The translations under genes and the position numbers were made by a program. Positions 35,991 through 48,859 of a DNA stretch of 64,000 nucleotides are shown here, piece by piece (within the stretch, counting starts at the first letter, position 1; every line of letters begins with the position of its first letter). The notes beneath the pieces are model-generated. The model saw only the letters and a list, made by a program, of their open reading frames with translations. It had not been told where the DNA came from and did no database searches. Source of the stretch: Paramacrobiotus metropolitanus (taxonomy: Eukaryota > Tardigrada > Eutardigrada > Parachela > Macrobiotidae); contig NW_026570246.1 of assembly GCF_019649055.1 (NCBI RefSeq), positions 248,001-312,000 of the forward strand, written 5' to 3'.

Positions 35991-36764
35991 AGTTATGTTA
36001 TTAATAAATTAATACTTCAGATAGATCAACATAATAATAATTTCATTTCAACATGACTATATTACAGCCTACAGGATAAATAAAACTTCCTTAAGTGAAA
36101 ATCATCCGTGTTCGGTAATGCTAATTTAACCAGCGTCCCGCGCTTCAAAAAAACTGAAAATGATCCACCGGCTGTATCAGTTGCAGCATGCAAAGTTTTG
36201 CCATAAGGTGGGTATTATATCATCTAATTGTAACTATAGTATTCCACCACATTATATTATTATACAAAATTAATCCGATGCTACAATATTCCTGTATAAA
36301 CTGAACTAGTAGTAGTATGTACGTCCTTAAATTATAAAACTTCGTAGAAAGAATAATAAACACGTTGAAAGCTGAGCAAAACAGCGCGCAGAATGACGAT
36401 TCTTTTTTGATTCAGACGAAACAATGGACATCTGCAAAACTAGAATTCTGAACAAACCCAAAACATGACACATACACTGCGATGATGAAACACGATAACA
36501 CGGCGCAACCAAACGGCGACGAACACGGCAAAAACAAAGAGCGAAACAATCCAAAACGTCCAAACTCAAATCAAAGCTTAGGGATAAATTTCTACAATAC
36601 CCTCAATTTCATCAAAAACGATCACACAAAACACATTAAACATAAAACAGTCGCCTGAATTATCACAAGAGACGAGAAGACATAAAAGATTCCCATTCTA
36701 AAGTGAAACGACAACAGCTACCGAAACGAAACAAAGCACTGTTCAAGCAGCCGCTCCACGACGA
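35991..36764. other. Intergenic region between convergent genes
   Basis: Holds the 3' ends of the helical gene (+) and UBE2R (-). A-rich, with no further gene seen. Confidence 0.5.
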
Positions 36765-39172
36765 TCAGCTCACATTCTGTTCATTGCGGTTCTCATCCGT
36801 GCGGGAGCGTTTCGGGGGCAGGTCATTGGGGGTGGTGGGGTTGATCTCGGGATCGTTAAAACTGTCCGCTTCTTTGCGCTTGCCCGTCGCGGTCCGACTT
36901 GACGGCGCCGTCTCCAGTGAATCGTCATCAAACAGCGGTTCATCGCTGCTAAAGGAGAACGGACTATCGCAGCTGTCATCCGAATCCGATGGGCCAAAGT
37001 CCACAAACTCCGCCGAATTATTCAGCTTGCTGACGTCTTTGTTCTGCCGGCGCGACACGCAGTACTCGTCCACCGTCGTGGGAATGGTGACGCCGTCACG
37101 GGTGGCCTCCAGCTTGGACGCGTCCACCTGCTCACGGACCATACGCTCGTAGTCCTTGTCGCCCTTTTCCTTGTAGCGTCGGTACATCACCGAGGCGTCC
37201 ACGTTGGCCGGTGAGCTGGTGTTGGGTTCGTTCAAGAGGGAAATGATGGACATGAGCACCGAGTGCACATTCTGGGTAGGGTTCCATCGTTCGCAGGGCA
37301 ATTCACCCGAGCGCGGATCGTCCGTGGGTGGGTGGAGAATACTGATGCACACCGTGCCGTTTTCGTACACGTTGGGATGCTGTAAGAAGCAAAAATAGAC
37401 GATCGTTATTTTTAATCACAGACCGGTCGCATCGTTAACCAGCGGACATACGAGACTTAATCGCGTATAATAATGTTTATGCCGACAATTATTACGCAGG
37501 TCTATAAAGATCGATCCTGATCGGGGTCTACTGTAATAGCACGCAAGACTCATTATTTTTGATAATTTGCAATCCGATAGCATCTCGAGACTGAGATTAA
37601 ATTAATCACCGTTACGCAAAGCAGACGTTTTTTCCAGCAACACAGTTTTGCACTCATGACTAATCAGAAATGAGTAATGAAAACTGATAGCTACCTTGGA
37701 TGTTTTATTTGTAAGACAAAATAAGGTGGCACTCTTTATCCTATCTTCATCAATTTTTTCATTAGGCGATTTACTGATTTGAGTGTCTAAATTAAGTTAA
37801 ATTAAGTTAAGTGTCTAAATTAATCTAGTGGTACGAACACAAATTACCAAACCCAATGCGACACGGATAATTTTACTTCCCGGTGAAATTATTTTTTATG
37901 CGCGGCCTGAGAATTTGCCGCGGCGGTTTCGTGGTCGGATAGGCATTACACTGACAGCTGAGACTTTCATTCTGGTATAATTTTATTAGGCGCCGATCAC
38001 AATACCCCAGCAGATGGCGCATGCCAACACAAATCCTCTGCCAAGCTTCACCGATCAGAGTGCTTTTTGGAAGCTGGCATTTCCGGTATTCAGCAGTATT
38101 ACTAGTGGCGCATACACTCACACGGGCTGCTTAATACAGCTTGTAGCCTCGTACACTGCTGACACAATCAATATGCACCACAGCATGTGCACATTGTATT
38201 ATTTTTGCACCTTAGTCAAATACTTTCTTTAAATACTAGTTGTATTCAAAAAAGTTTTTCTTATCGTTTCTTTGCCAAAACGCTGACATGGCTGGCAGCG
38301 CATTAAAGAAATCGGAGCAGGCGGGCGGATATATAGCCGCAACCAGTATCTTGCATTTTCGCATAGTTATCGAACATACACGGCTATTCCGCGCCTTATC
38401 AAGAACACGGTCAATGGACCAGCTCGTTGGCAGTCAGCCAGTCAAACACCATCAACTCGCTTATTGATTTGCTTACACTGACCACATATTACACACTCCA
38501 TCATCTCCCAAAAAAATAATCCGAGCGAGATAAAATAAAAAACGAAATATATTATCACTTAGTCAGCAGCTGCAAAAGTTCCACCTGAATGTTGACTTTA
38601 ACTTAATTACAATAATTTCAAATCTGCGGTTAGCAGGACACTTAAATAATTTTCTGCTCACCTATTTCTTTAGTGATTACACCAAAAACATGATAAATGA
38701 CACATTGTTTCGACGCATTTCGCAGAAAAATGTAGGTCGATGGTAGCATGAAAATGAGTCATTACACAGACACTGACTGGACAAGATTTCAGCGCTCGTC
38801 TAACGACTTACCCATAATTTGTTGACAAATTTGACGCTCGGCGGCAGGAATGGATAATCCTGAGGAAATTTCATTACGGCCTTAAAATATCCACCCGCGT
38901 ACAGCGTTTCAGGAGGTCCAAAAATGGCCACTTCCCATTCGAAGAGGTTATCATCCTACAAAGCAATCACACTGCTGCACCATCCGATCAAAGGACAACG
39001 AACAGGCGCAACATACTTTCAACAGTCGTACACGGAACCCTTCCATCGGTTCTTTTTGCAGATTCTGAAATTCATGCATAAGGACGCGCACCGCATGGGC
39101 ATTACTGGAGATCGGTTTGGCTGATTTGGCCGTGGAGCTGCCCGTTTGCAGGGGATTGGAGCCTGCGGCCAT
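36765..39172 (-). CDS. UBE2R2: Ubiquitin-conjugating enzyme E2 R (CDC34 type)
   Basis: E2 enzyme that works with SCF cullin-RING ligases to build Lys48 ubiquitin chains. Three exons in transcript order, 39172-39017, 38955-38812 and 37379-36765, give 304 residues; human CDC34 and UBE2R2 have about 236-238. Seen are EGFRVRL, WEVAIFGPP, FPQDYPFLPPSVKF, HPNVYENGTVC with the catalytic Cys (C111), the CDC34-specific acidic insertion DDPRSGELPCERWNP, and SLLNEPNTSSPANVDASVMYR. The tail is long, with an acidic Ser/Asp cluster (SDSDDSCDSP) as in CDC34, then a basic KRSR end that could be a nuclear signal. The first intron is only 61 bp (38956-39016); the second is 1.4 kb. CDC34 versus UBE2R2 cannot be decided, since the ancestral gene predates the vertebrate split. 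Confidence 0.94.
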
Positions 39173-41372
39173 GGCTAGGTAGGAATTCTGCTGGGAGGAT
39201 TAAAACACAAACAAAGGACAAACGGGAACTGGGCAATATTAAGGCCAATATACGACAGCTGTTTGCGTGGTATGGCAATGGCACGGCCAAGGCAGTGCAG
39301 TCGTTACTGTTGTGTGTTGGCTGAGCCGTGCGAGAGAGATGTCGAGCTGATTACGCAAGGGCCTATTTGGACTGGCTGCAATGAGTGCACGGCCACACCC
39401 CCGCTGGTTGGAGAGGAAACAGTGCAAATATGTGCGGAATGGCGCACGGTTTAAAGGAGCGCGTGTGGACGCTCTCCTTTGAAAAAGTGGCAAAAAAAGG
39501 AGAAAAATATTCACCGCTGTGTGTCCTTTACTGTCACACACGTGAATAAGTAACGTTTCGTAGGCAACATGATGATCACACACACAACAACCTAGTCAAA
39601 TTGTTAGTAATCGGAATGCGAGTTTCGTCCTCGGGCATGTGCAAGATTATCAATATTACTGCCGCTGTACTGCACTTAAAAAGCGACTCACTCGTCAGAA
39701 AACGACTGCTTTCGATGATGATTGTGAATGGTTTTGCCTGCAAATATATCGGCATACAACACACGTCGCCAGCGCGCTGAATGTATATTCTATATGCGTG
39801 TCTCGGATCGGATCGGAGCGCGAATGTGTGTGTATATTTTCCTGCAGCAAGGAAACAGATTGATTCAGATGGAACTGATCGGTAGCCGCGGCGTTATCTT
39901 CTTTATGCGAATCCACTGGAGATTTCTCGCTAATAATAGTTCCTTGCTGTGCCGAGAGCAAGCGGGCCACGGCTATACATGGTATTAAAGTTTAACGCCA
40001 GAGCAAAGGACAATATTCAGAGCAAGTTTAGCGAAAAAATTATCTTGCCCATGCAGACGTTCTGGTTGTTGAAAGCCAAACAAAATGCCTGAACAATTAC
40101 AGTGCGCGCTGCCAAAATTCGATATGACAATCTGATATGTACGCGAGTATTAATCAGGCCAAAAATTACAAACACATGTTGCGACACATTCGTACTGGCG
40201 GTATAATGCATCCAGCAGTACTGCCAGCCCAAAGTACGTAAAACCGCAAAAACTTTTACTATTCCGTGGTCACCGATCCATTTCAGTTTTCGATACTCTA
40301 CTGATGAGTTTACTTGGTGCATGACCGCTGCGGCCTGGTGACCTTATGTCACGGGTCAGCATCTGCGTCCGAGGCTGCCGGTCAAATTGCAGGCAAACCT
40401 GCTTTTAACAGCACAAGTACGAATCAATTCTTAACAACGTATTCAGGTACAAAGCGCGTTGTCTTCAATGCTCACTTATAATAATATCGGTCGCTATTTT
40501 ACTGTCTTTGTTCAAATACAGCGTATAAAAACAAAGATAAAGCTGCATGATTGCAACTCGCTACAGTTTCTGTCTTGATACCTATAATGTTATACACTGT
40601 CATACAGTGGATGTGCAATAACACAATACTAGTCCAATACCTGTGCGGCGCACAGAAACGTTTCAAACACCAACATCTAGGGTATTAATTCGTGATTTCG
40701 AATTACGAAGTAAAAATACTTCAAGTATACAAAAATTAACATAGTCTTCAAAATTTTCATTACTACAATTCCTATCAGCAAAAGAAAAGGCACGCAGAGC
40801 TAATTGTGAGCAAAATTATCTCGCTATAATCTCGTCTCTTGCTCAGATTCGGTCTTTTATTTATTTAGTTTGGAATTCTTGTGTTTCCGAAAATGCAAAG
40901 CTTTCAAGAAAGCAGCGAAGACTGGTACTGGTTCATAGTATCTTCCATAGAAAAACATCTCTCACTGGTCAGTTCGCAGAACGTGAAGTCGCAGCAATAA
41001 TATTTTAATAGACTCACTGCTGATTTCATCAACCCTAATCGATACAAAAACTGAATTTCGAAAAGAAATAAACCGTGAAAGGTCAAATCAAAATTCGAAA
41101 TCTCTACTGTAGTACATGTACCCCGAACACATCTACCGTAAATCAACATTAAATATTATGCGCACCAAACAACAAAAACTACAGCTTAACCGAAATTCAA
41201 CAAAGCAACAACGGAAATTTCCAGCACGCTATCATCGTACCTGATTTTGAGAAGCCACAAGAAATCACGGAATCCTAGCGAAATCACTAGCTTGGGAAAA
41301 ACTTTGGTGCAGTTCATCAATAAAAACAACTTGTACTGTACAAGCAATATATACAGATCAAAGTGAGCGATG
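39173..41372. other. Long intergenic region
   Basis: 2.2 kb. The part next to 39173 is GC-richer and likely contains the UBE2R promoter and leader. Several frames of 60-115 codons are open, but none has splice support or a recognisable family. No RNA gene was seen. Confidence 0.45.
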
Positions 41373-42763
41373 TTACAGGTACTCCGGATGATGTCCGTCA
41401 AAAAAATGCACAAACGCCGGCACCACCGTCATACTGGGGGAAATGTCCGTCACCTGAATAGGCAGATAAATCCCCGCATCGGATTGTCCCATCGAAAACT
41501 CCGTTTTCACCTGCCGACTGGCATCCTTCTTTGGTCTTCCCGGTGACACTTTGCAACCACGGACGCGCGTTGTACCCGACGGTCTACCCGTGGAGACGCG
41601 ATAACCGTTATCGCGTGTGGTTCCAACCGGCCGGCCACTGGACACCTTGTAACCGTTCGCCCGAGTGGACCCTTTAGGACGTCCACGAGGTCCCACTAAA
41701 ATAACAATTTTCATTTGTACATGCACCGCTTAGAGCAAAGCCAGCATTACTACTTCGATTACTGATTAAAATATTGTCATGATAAGATTAGCCATGGTAA
41801 ATAACTTTCCACAAAAAATTACCACATTCTATTTTGAATTATGAGGAGCTGGGGAAAGGAAAACATAAAAAAGATTCGCATCCGGTACTTCTACTGAACG
41901 TGACACGCTTTTTGAGTTAGAGTCTATATTTCAAAATTTCCAAAATCGAACACGAGTGTTAATGGAAATCAGCAATTCAACAGTACCGTACCGTTCTTAC
42001 TTTCCTTTTTTTGCGAATTCACCCAGCGGATTACGACCAATTCACAAGCGCTTACCTGGTTTCGGAGGCCGTGGAATGTGCTGGCCACTACTAACTCCGA
42101 ACACATCGGAAGTCACATTAACAGCTGCAGCTGTGTGATTTGCGTCCGATGGACTATCTTTTGCAGATCCTTTTTTGGGCCGTCCACCGCTGACTTTGTA
42201 TCCAGCTGCCCACGTTGTCCCCTTCGGACGGCCCCTCGGACGTCGGGCTACACAATTCAAAGTTCGGGCACTTACGAATCGTTCAGAGTCAGATCACAAA
42301 TGCATGCAGATTTCCAGAATTCAGAGTTCTCTATCCTGTTTATTTATTTTAAAACTAGTATTCAGACTTTAAGGCTATCATTAGTGCAATCCGCGGACCG
42401 CAACCAGGACATCAAGCGGCGTGGTACGTAATGAATAGCAAAGTGAGAATCGAGCTGATGAGGATTGTGGCTTGGACCAAGCAACATCTTCTCGATGCTC
42501 CTTTTGCAAGAGAAATCCGAAACTTGAGTCACTTGACTAATACAAAGAGCACATCAGTGCAAACACTTACTCATAGGGTTTTCTGAGGAAGACATCTGGT
42601 TCAGAAAGGTATCCACTTCCAAGGAACTGGAAGAGAAATTGAAAAAATCTGTGGAGGAACAGAAACCAACGGGAAGAACCAGACTGGGGTCCTGCGGAAC
42701 CAAAGCCACAGTGTCGTCGAATACGGACGACCCTTCTTCCGATCCAGGCAGCGACAGAGCCAT
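41373..42763 (-). CDS. AT-hook repeat protein
   Basis: Three exons in transcript order, 42763-42571, 42247-42056 and 41695-41373, give 235 residues in a consistent frame. The first third is acidic and Ser-rich (SSSSLEVDTFLNQM). The middle and last exons carry AT-hook cores (RRPRGRPKG, GPRGRPKG) within a repeated unit of about 15 residues, GRPxGTTRxxGYKVSxGRP, present once in exon 2 and about three times in exon 3. AT hooks bind the minor groove of AT-rich DNA, so a nuclear, chromatin-associated role is inferred. A non-repetitive C-terminus (about 60 residues) ends in FFDGHHPEYL. Repeats of this GRPxGTT type occur in poorly characterised animal proteins. The exact partner and role are unknown. 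Confidence 0.75.
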
Positions 42764-43633
42764 GTCTTCAGTACAAATGCAGATGCAAAACGAATAATAC
42801 GGGCATCAAGCTCAGCAAATATACATCACTATGGGAAGCACAAACGATAATTCGAACTCGAAGTTAAAGACATTCAGAAATATGATCTGGATAATCCTTA
42901 TCAATAATTTCTACAAAGTAACAAAGGGAATTAACTCACAACACCATCGTAGCGGCGAACGCTACGCGCATACATTATGAATCCATCTGTGATCACTAGA
43001 TTTTAAAAGCTATAATTAATTGTAACGCTGCAAAATTTTTAACGAACTGGTCACTTGCGAAAGCCAAAATCAAGAAGGTTCAAGCAGCAGATTTAGAGAA
43101 GATACAACGTATGTCCAACTGACTTGGTTTCTCGTTATGAAAAGTCTCCAAAACTCTTCAAAAAAATGCGTAAATACAACCGCGCGGAGCCTGCACTTTA
43201 GGGGCAGCTCCACCTGCAAATGGCTCAATGCGTACTGGATGCAGGTGGGTACGGTACCGGCTCGTTACGCTCCGGGCTTGACTCGTATAAGTCGTTCCAC
43301 GCATGCAAAAAGTGAAAAAAGTTCAAAAAACAGTCTACGAGTACGAAGGAAATCACAAAAATTAGGTACAAATGTGCAATAATTGAAATTGTTTCTTCGC
43401 TTTCGTTATCGTTCATCGGAGCCTTTACTGTTTTGAAACTTGCAGGTTATGATAATAATTATTGATCAACTTAGCAACGTCATTAGTCTTGCAAACACTT
43501 GGAAAATATGTACTGAATACGAATAGACTACTGGACTACCGTAGCAGGATAGAGGAGTTTATGGTTCAGTGTGTGAGAGACGTGTTCTGCATTACGTGGC
43601 TATTTACGGATTTTTTACCATCCTGCATGCGCA
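42764..43633. other. Intergenic region between divergent genes
   Basis: Shared upstream region of the AT-hook gene (-) and PREB (+). No additional gene was recognised. Confidence 0.5.
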
Positions 43634-46268
43634 ATGCGGGACGAAGGAAAACCTGTTACTATCGACGAATTGGACATCCCGATATTTTTCGTCAAGCGCT
43701 TGGGAGATCGACAGTTTGTGATTGGAGGCGGTGGTGGCAGCTCTAAAACCGGAGTTCCCAATGTTGTTGTAAGTATGCGGCGCTCTTCCGTATTTCGTTT
43801 TCACAGGCAGACTTGCGATGCACGAATGACTTTATAATCATAATTTTACAAAATTCTTAAATGGTACATGAGGAACGTATTTTTGCCATCGTTGCAGTAT
43901 TTATTTTCGTTGACCAATCGCAACGGAAAGACGTTTCTCCGTCAGAGCCAGAAAGTGGACGTGGGCTCCGGGTGCCCGCGCAACATTGCCGTCTACGAAA
44001 TCACATCCTCCTCGCGTTCGCCGATCGTCCTCGATCCGCGGCCTCGATTGCTGGAAGCTCGGAATAAATCGGATGGAGTGGAGGAGAAAACGCAGCCTGG
44101 TGGATCGCAGCTGCGAAGTGGCGCGGTTTTAACGAAAGCGGAACGAGTAGAAAAAGAGATGCGTTTATTACTGGACAATGCCAGGGAATTGATTGCTGTC
44201 GGAATGGATAATTTGTGTGGCATTTACCAGGTGCAGAGGAGCTTGTGCAAAGGTATCCAACAGGAAAATGGTACGTTGGGGGTTTGTGACTCTTTAAATG
44301 CATTCTGCAGCATGTTGTCCTTTTTCCCTTTCCTTTCGAAATATTTGATTTATTAAAAATTGTTATGTTTGACAGTTTGCTTGCTGTTTTGTACCTATTA
44401 ATAATTTAAAGGCTAAATACTCTTTAAGCAAATTTTAACTGTAATACTGGTAGCGATGTAGCGCGGCTGTGTTGTTGTTTCGGAATGGTGCGTGGGATGA
44501 GCGCGGAATTTATTTACATAGAACGCGTTAGGTAGGAATACGTGCTTGCTTGCATCCAGCTTGGGGATTTTTATCGGGGAATGAATAACCCGAAGAAATT
44601 TAATTTAGCATCGGTGTGCTTGTCACAGGTGCCGCCGGCGAGCCGGGTCCAGCGATCGTATCTAAAGACGACCTGTTGACCATTTCGTTCCGTGAGCAAT
44701 TCGAAACCGTTGCCGGCGTGGACGCGACGCAGCAGTGCTGTGTTTTTCTGCCACCCGATCCCACAAAGCGATCCAACGTCCAGTATGATGATCCTGCTCA
44801 GGGATTAAGCCCGGATGCGAATTTGGCTACGGGTGGATCGGATGGGTTTATACGCATTTGGGATGTATGTACAGATGCTGTGTCTCAGAAATAATCAGAG
44901 TCTGTAAAGCAGAGTTCTTACGAGTCATCGTTTCTGCAAAACTTCTCATCCAATAAAACATCGCCTATTTTGCAGCGCTACTGTTTGTTCTTCTAGGCAG
45001 CTGAATTTGATGAACTTTTCAATATCAAAGCTCATGATGACGAAGTGGTCGATATGGATTTATCTTTTACCGGCGACGAGGTAATTGCTCACTGGGGTAA
45101 AAATGTTGTTATTTATTGGCCGACCTGCAGGACAGTATAAGATTTCATGAGAATTTATTGATAAAGCACCCTGAATTACCAACCGTCTCCAAAAGTGATG
45201 GTGATACTTCGAAAATTTTTTAAGAAAAATAGGCTCGTTAAGAAGGGCATATGACTTCAGTGTTTCCGTATGTTAAGTTTATTGTTAGGGATATATGAGT
45301 ACCATTCACAGTCAGCTAGATTTTCTTAGGTGGTGACTTGTGGACGAGATAACAAAGCCCATGTATGGCAACTGAAAACAGGCAAAAGGATTGCTAGTCC
45401 TTTGCCTGAATTTCCGGAAGCCAAAGTTGTGGATTATCGGCCTCGACAAGTCAGGTGAGATTCGAGATACGGATACATATCTTTACATGATCTTTCTAAT
45501 TTTATAATTGTTATTGCAAGTATTCAAAGCCCATTGGTCTTATGGAGTTTAGTTTTTGTCTGATAGCAGAATATTTCCAGATTTCACGCCAAGGACTCCG
45601 CTGTGTTGTATGCAATCTGGGTTCCCCTCAAACGACAACGTCCACGGCCACAACCGTCAGTTATCTGCATGTACCGCTTTCGCACGTCCAAATTAGCGTT
45701 AGTGGTCAGTACGCCCGTGAAAGGCGACCTGTTGTGCGCGCTGACAGTTAGTCCTTGTGGTTATTACGTGGCGTGCGGGAACTTGGACGGGGATGTGCGG
45801 ATCTTCCGTTCGGACAATTTATCCTTAATTTACTCTGCTGTACAAGCCCACGGAACCTTTGTTACTGATTTGGAATTTACCGACTGCACATTTGGTGCGA
45901 AAATTCTGACGCAAACCAGTAATGCACAGTGCACTGTCTTCAGTGTTTCCGCCGATCGGAAGATTGTCATGCACCAGGCGGATTTTTTAAGTAAGTTGGA
46001 TTGCAGATCGAGTGGGTTATTTTTTGTCGTTTTCTGTTACAAGATTTTTTGGGGAAGGGTTATGTTGCACAAAAATGTCAAACACTCCAAGAGCTGAACT
46101 TTTTCGTTGTTTTATTAACTGCCCGCCCGGTTTTTTTTTGCAGATGCTACGCTGCGGAAATGGAAAAGGTATATGAAAATTATTCCGCTAATTTGGTTAG
46201 TGATTGTTCTTTTTACTCAGCTTATGGATTATATCGGCTACTTCGAACTCGAAGCTGCGCAACTTTGA
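43634..46268 (+). CDS. PREB: PREB/Sec12, guanine-nucleotide exchange factor for Sar1
   Basis: ER membrane WD40 protein that loads GTP on Sar1 to start COPII coat assembly. Seven exons fit: 43634-43768, 43898-44270, 44629-44864, 44997-45080, 45330-45454, 45581-45990 and 46144-46268. They total 1488 nt, or 495 residues; human PREB has 417. Seen are the first-blade GGGGGSSKTGVPN, the K-loop signature region of this family, WD repeats with TGGSDGFIRIWD, IKAHDDEVVDMDLS and CGRDNKAHVW, then a late repeat LTVSPCGYYVACGNLDG. The last exon gives a single transmembrane helix (IIPLIWLVIVLFTQL) followed by a short luminal tail, as in Sec12-type proteins. A charged insertion in exon 2 (about 75-140) accounts for the extra length. 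Confidence 0.92.
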
Positions 46269-46816
46269 TGCATTTTTTAGTTGTTTAAGTTATTTTATCA
46301 TGCAGTTTTCATAACGTGCTCGTTTTTTCTGATTAGAAGTAATGTTTACTTTCTGATTTGTCGCGCTTTTGCCGTTTAATACTTTTAGATAAGTAAATGT
46401 TGCATGAATACATCGAGCTGTGCTACAGTAGATTTTATTGTTTGGGTGTAAAGAGTTATCGGTGGAAAAAGAAAGTGGATTTTATTAAATTTGGCGGGTT
46501 TTTGTTTTGCACTGCTCTAGGCAGGGGTGAGGTGTTGATGCCTTAAAATAAGTTATAAGTTTACAGTTAATTTTGCTTTACACTTCTAAAAATACTCAGT
46601 TGCTGTTAAATGTGGCATGAGACGATTGTAGTCCTTAATCTTACTTTGCCAGGCTGTGCAATGAAATGGTACTTGTAGTAGATGAAGTTTATCCCGTTTG
46701 GAGACAAATTATCATCAAGCAATAAATAGGAAGTTCGTTCATTCAGTCCCTTGAATGGACTGTGTGTATGTACTTAACGGTTCCCTTGAGGCAGTCTTCA
46801 TGGAGAGGATAAGCCG
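46269..46816. other. Intergenic region
   Basis: 3' flank of PREB. No gene was seen. Confidence 0.5.
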
Positions 46817-46817
46817 G

Positions 46818-47066
46818 TTAAGCGATGGAACCGTCAGCGTATAACTCGTTCCTTTTGTTCAGGGATTTATCTGGCAGCAGATGAGAATAGTCAGTGCAGT
46901 GTTTATTAGGGAGTTTATTGATTTCCGGTGGCGGTCGCTGATCGCAAATAATGCAACTTCCATCGCTACCGATGCGTTCTTTATTCTGGGCTAAATTGTT
47001 CGAATGGATCGTGGGTACAAAGATGCATAAATTGTCATGAATAAGTACTCGCACAGCTCTTGTCAT
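46818..47066 (-). CDS. Unidentified small ORF, possibly spliced to 47.25-47.5 kb
   Basis: An ATG-initiated frame of 82 codons with SCIICDQRPPPEINKLP and HLLPDKSLNKRNELY. It is the only frame here with a plausible composition. A Cys-containing open stretch on the same strand at 47246-47500 (IIKCKCMGGAEQEQ) could be an upstream exon. I could not fix a junction, and no family is recognised. It may be a gene, a remnant or chance. Confidence 0.25.
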   Translation of the reverse strand: MTRAVRVLIHDNLCIFVPTIHSNNLAQNKERIGSDGSCIICDQRPPPEINKLPNKHCTDYSHLLPDKSLNKRNELYADGSIA

Positions 47067-47531
47067 CGTTACAAATTCATGAGCCTATCGCAAAATTCTT
47101 CGAAACATTTAAATTACGGAAAGCGCAAAAATAAATGTTTTGAAAACGCAGTAAGGCAAGCTTGATTTTTCTTTCTTGTTAGTAAAATTATAAAGATTGT
47201 GTGTGTTTACGGTTGACCGTCGGCATTCAAGAAATAGCACGCATACTATTCATACGAGAGGATTCGAAAAGCACGGAAACAAACATGGAGAAACGAGATA
47301 ATTCCGTTTCCGCTGTAACGGGATCGCATGTACCGTAGGTTCACAACTTCACATAGCGTGCTGCTGCCTCGTCTTGAAGCTGCACAATTCAAATTGGATT
47401 GTTCCTGCTCGGCACCGCCCATGCACTTGCACTTGATGATATCCCGCACAGATCTTCTCAAACAAATGTTGCCACTTTGCGGCTTTTCGGTAACCGTTTT
47501 TTTGCTGCTTGCTGATCCAGTCGCCGCTTAG

Positions 47532-48859
47532 GCATACACAGGCATTGGGAGAAGATTGCGGCCGGCTGCCGGGAAGGAAGCCTTCAAATCTTCGTTGCCT
47601 TGATTTTCATCTATAAGTGCCAGCGGATCCGATGCGATAACGAAGTCCGTGATCTGCCAGATACTTACTACAGGTTAATTTGTACGAGTATTTGAAACTG
47701 TTTTCCCTTCGAACAGCAATCATGGCCAGGTACGTAAATAACAATTTGATTTTTTTAAGAATCCAGGCCTACTATACTTGCGGTTAATTACAGTACTTAT
47801 ACTACCCATCTATGTATTGTATCTGTGCAGAGTACTACAATGTAGTACACTGTACAGTGCCTATCCCGGCTATCCGTACAGTTAAATAAGCCGGTGCATG
47901 GGCGCAGGATGATGAAGAAAGGATCTACCAAGCAGGAAAGTGAGGAAATGCAGTCAGTGCGAATATTACAACACCCGAAAAACTGATTTTGCACTTTTGA
48001 AGAATGAGTACTAGTACTTAATACTGGCCAGGCAATGGCCAAGCGTATCTTTTAATCTCTCTAGATCTGTGCGCTCTGTGGTCTAAATTTATTATGCACC
48101 GCACCTACTCGACCGATTACTTATTAGCATATTATTACAGAAACATTTATTTTTTTAATTACTAGCCACATTCGTACTATATTACAGTTTGTGACAGTAG
48201 AGAAACTGTTGCGGTTTGTCCGCACTCCGCAGCTTCAGTGTGAGTGAATGACCATGCAGTACATACTACATACCTGTGTTTGACCCCGCCTAAAATCAGG
48301 AGATTGTATCAGGTTTTTTTCGCGTACCATTTCGCATTTCATTGCCTTGTACTGTACACAGTGGTTTTGCATTCGCACTAGCAGACAACGGAAAGCAATT
48401 ACTTTGTGTAGGAATTTCCGGAGTTGGGCTTGTCGATTTTAATCACTCATTTAATCTCGTCATTGCCGTGGCATCCGGTTGTCGTTGTAGCGGCTGGATC
48501 CCTCCTGGTTTGATGAAGATAGTCTCGAATCTCCTTGATGAACGCTGCCACACACTAGTGCACAGCAGTTCCACCTCAAACTAGCTGTCCTGCTGACTAT
48601 CAACTCCCGCCTAAATCCCATACTCCCCTCCCCGTTTTCCCGGCCAGTTAACGCTCTCTTTTATTTTAACCTGTCGCTGTGCCCATAAACCGATCGAAGT
48701 TTAAGTGGGGGATTCATTAAAGCCAGCCCGTACACTGCGGCGCGTGTAAATAAGTACGCAACCCATAGCCTGTATAGCCGGGGTGTTACGTCATCGCCAC
48801 CGGTGAGCATTATAGGCCTGTATGCACAGCAGCAGCGGATATTGGACAACAGCAGAAAA
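47532..48859. other. Intergenic region and Rab27 upstream DNA
   Basis: No recognisable gene. The last few hundred bases probably contain the Rab27 leader, since the frame is open upstream of the chosen start. Confidence 0.45.

Noticed and set aside
38288-38467. 59-codon plus-strand frame inside the UBE2R intron
   Set aside because: No family, no neighbours in frame, and antisense to a well-supported intron.
39239-39583. 114-codon minus-strand frame upstream of UBE2R
   Set aside because: His/Arg/Pro-rich composition typical of a GC-richer leader; the UBE2R start with conserved sequence lies downstream.
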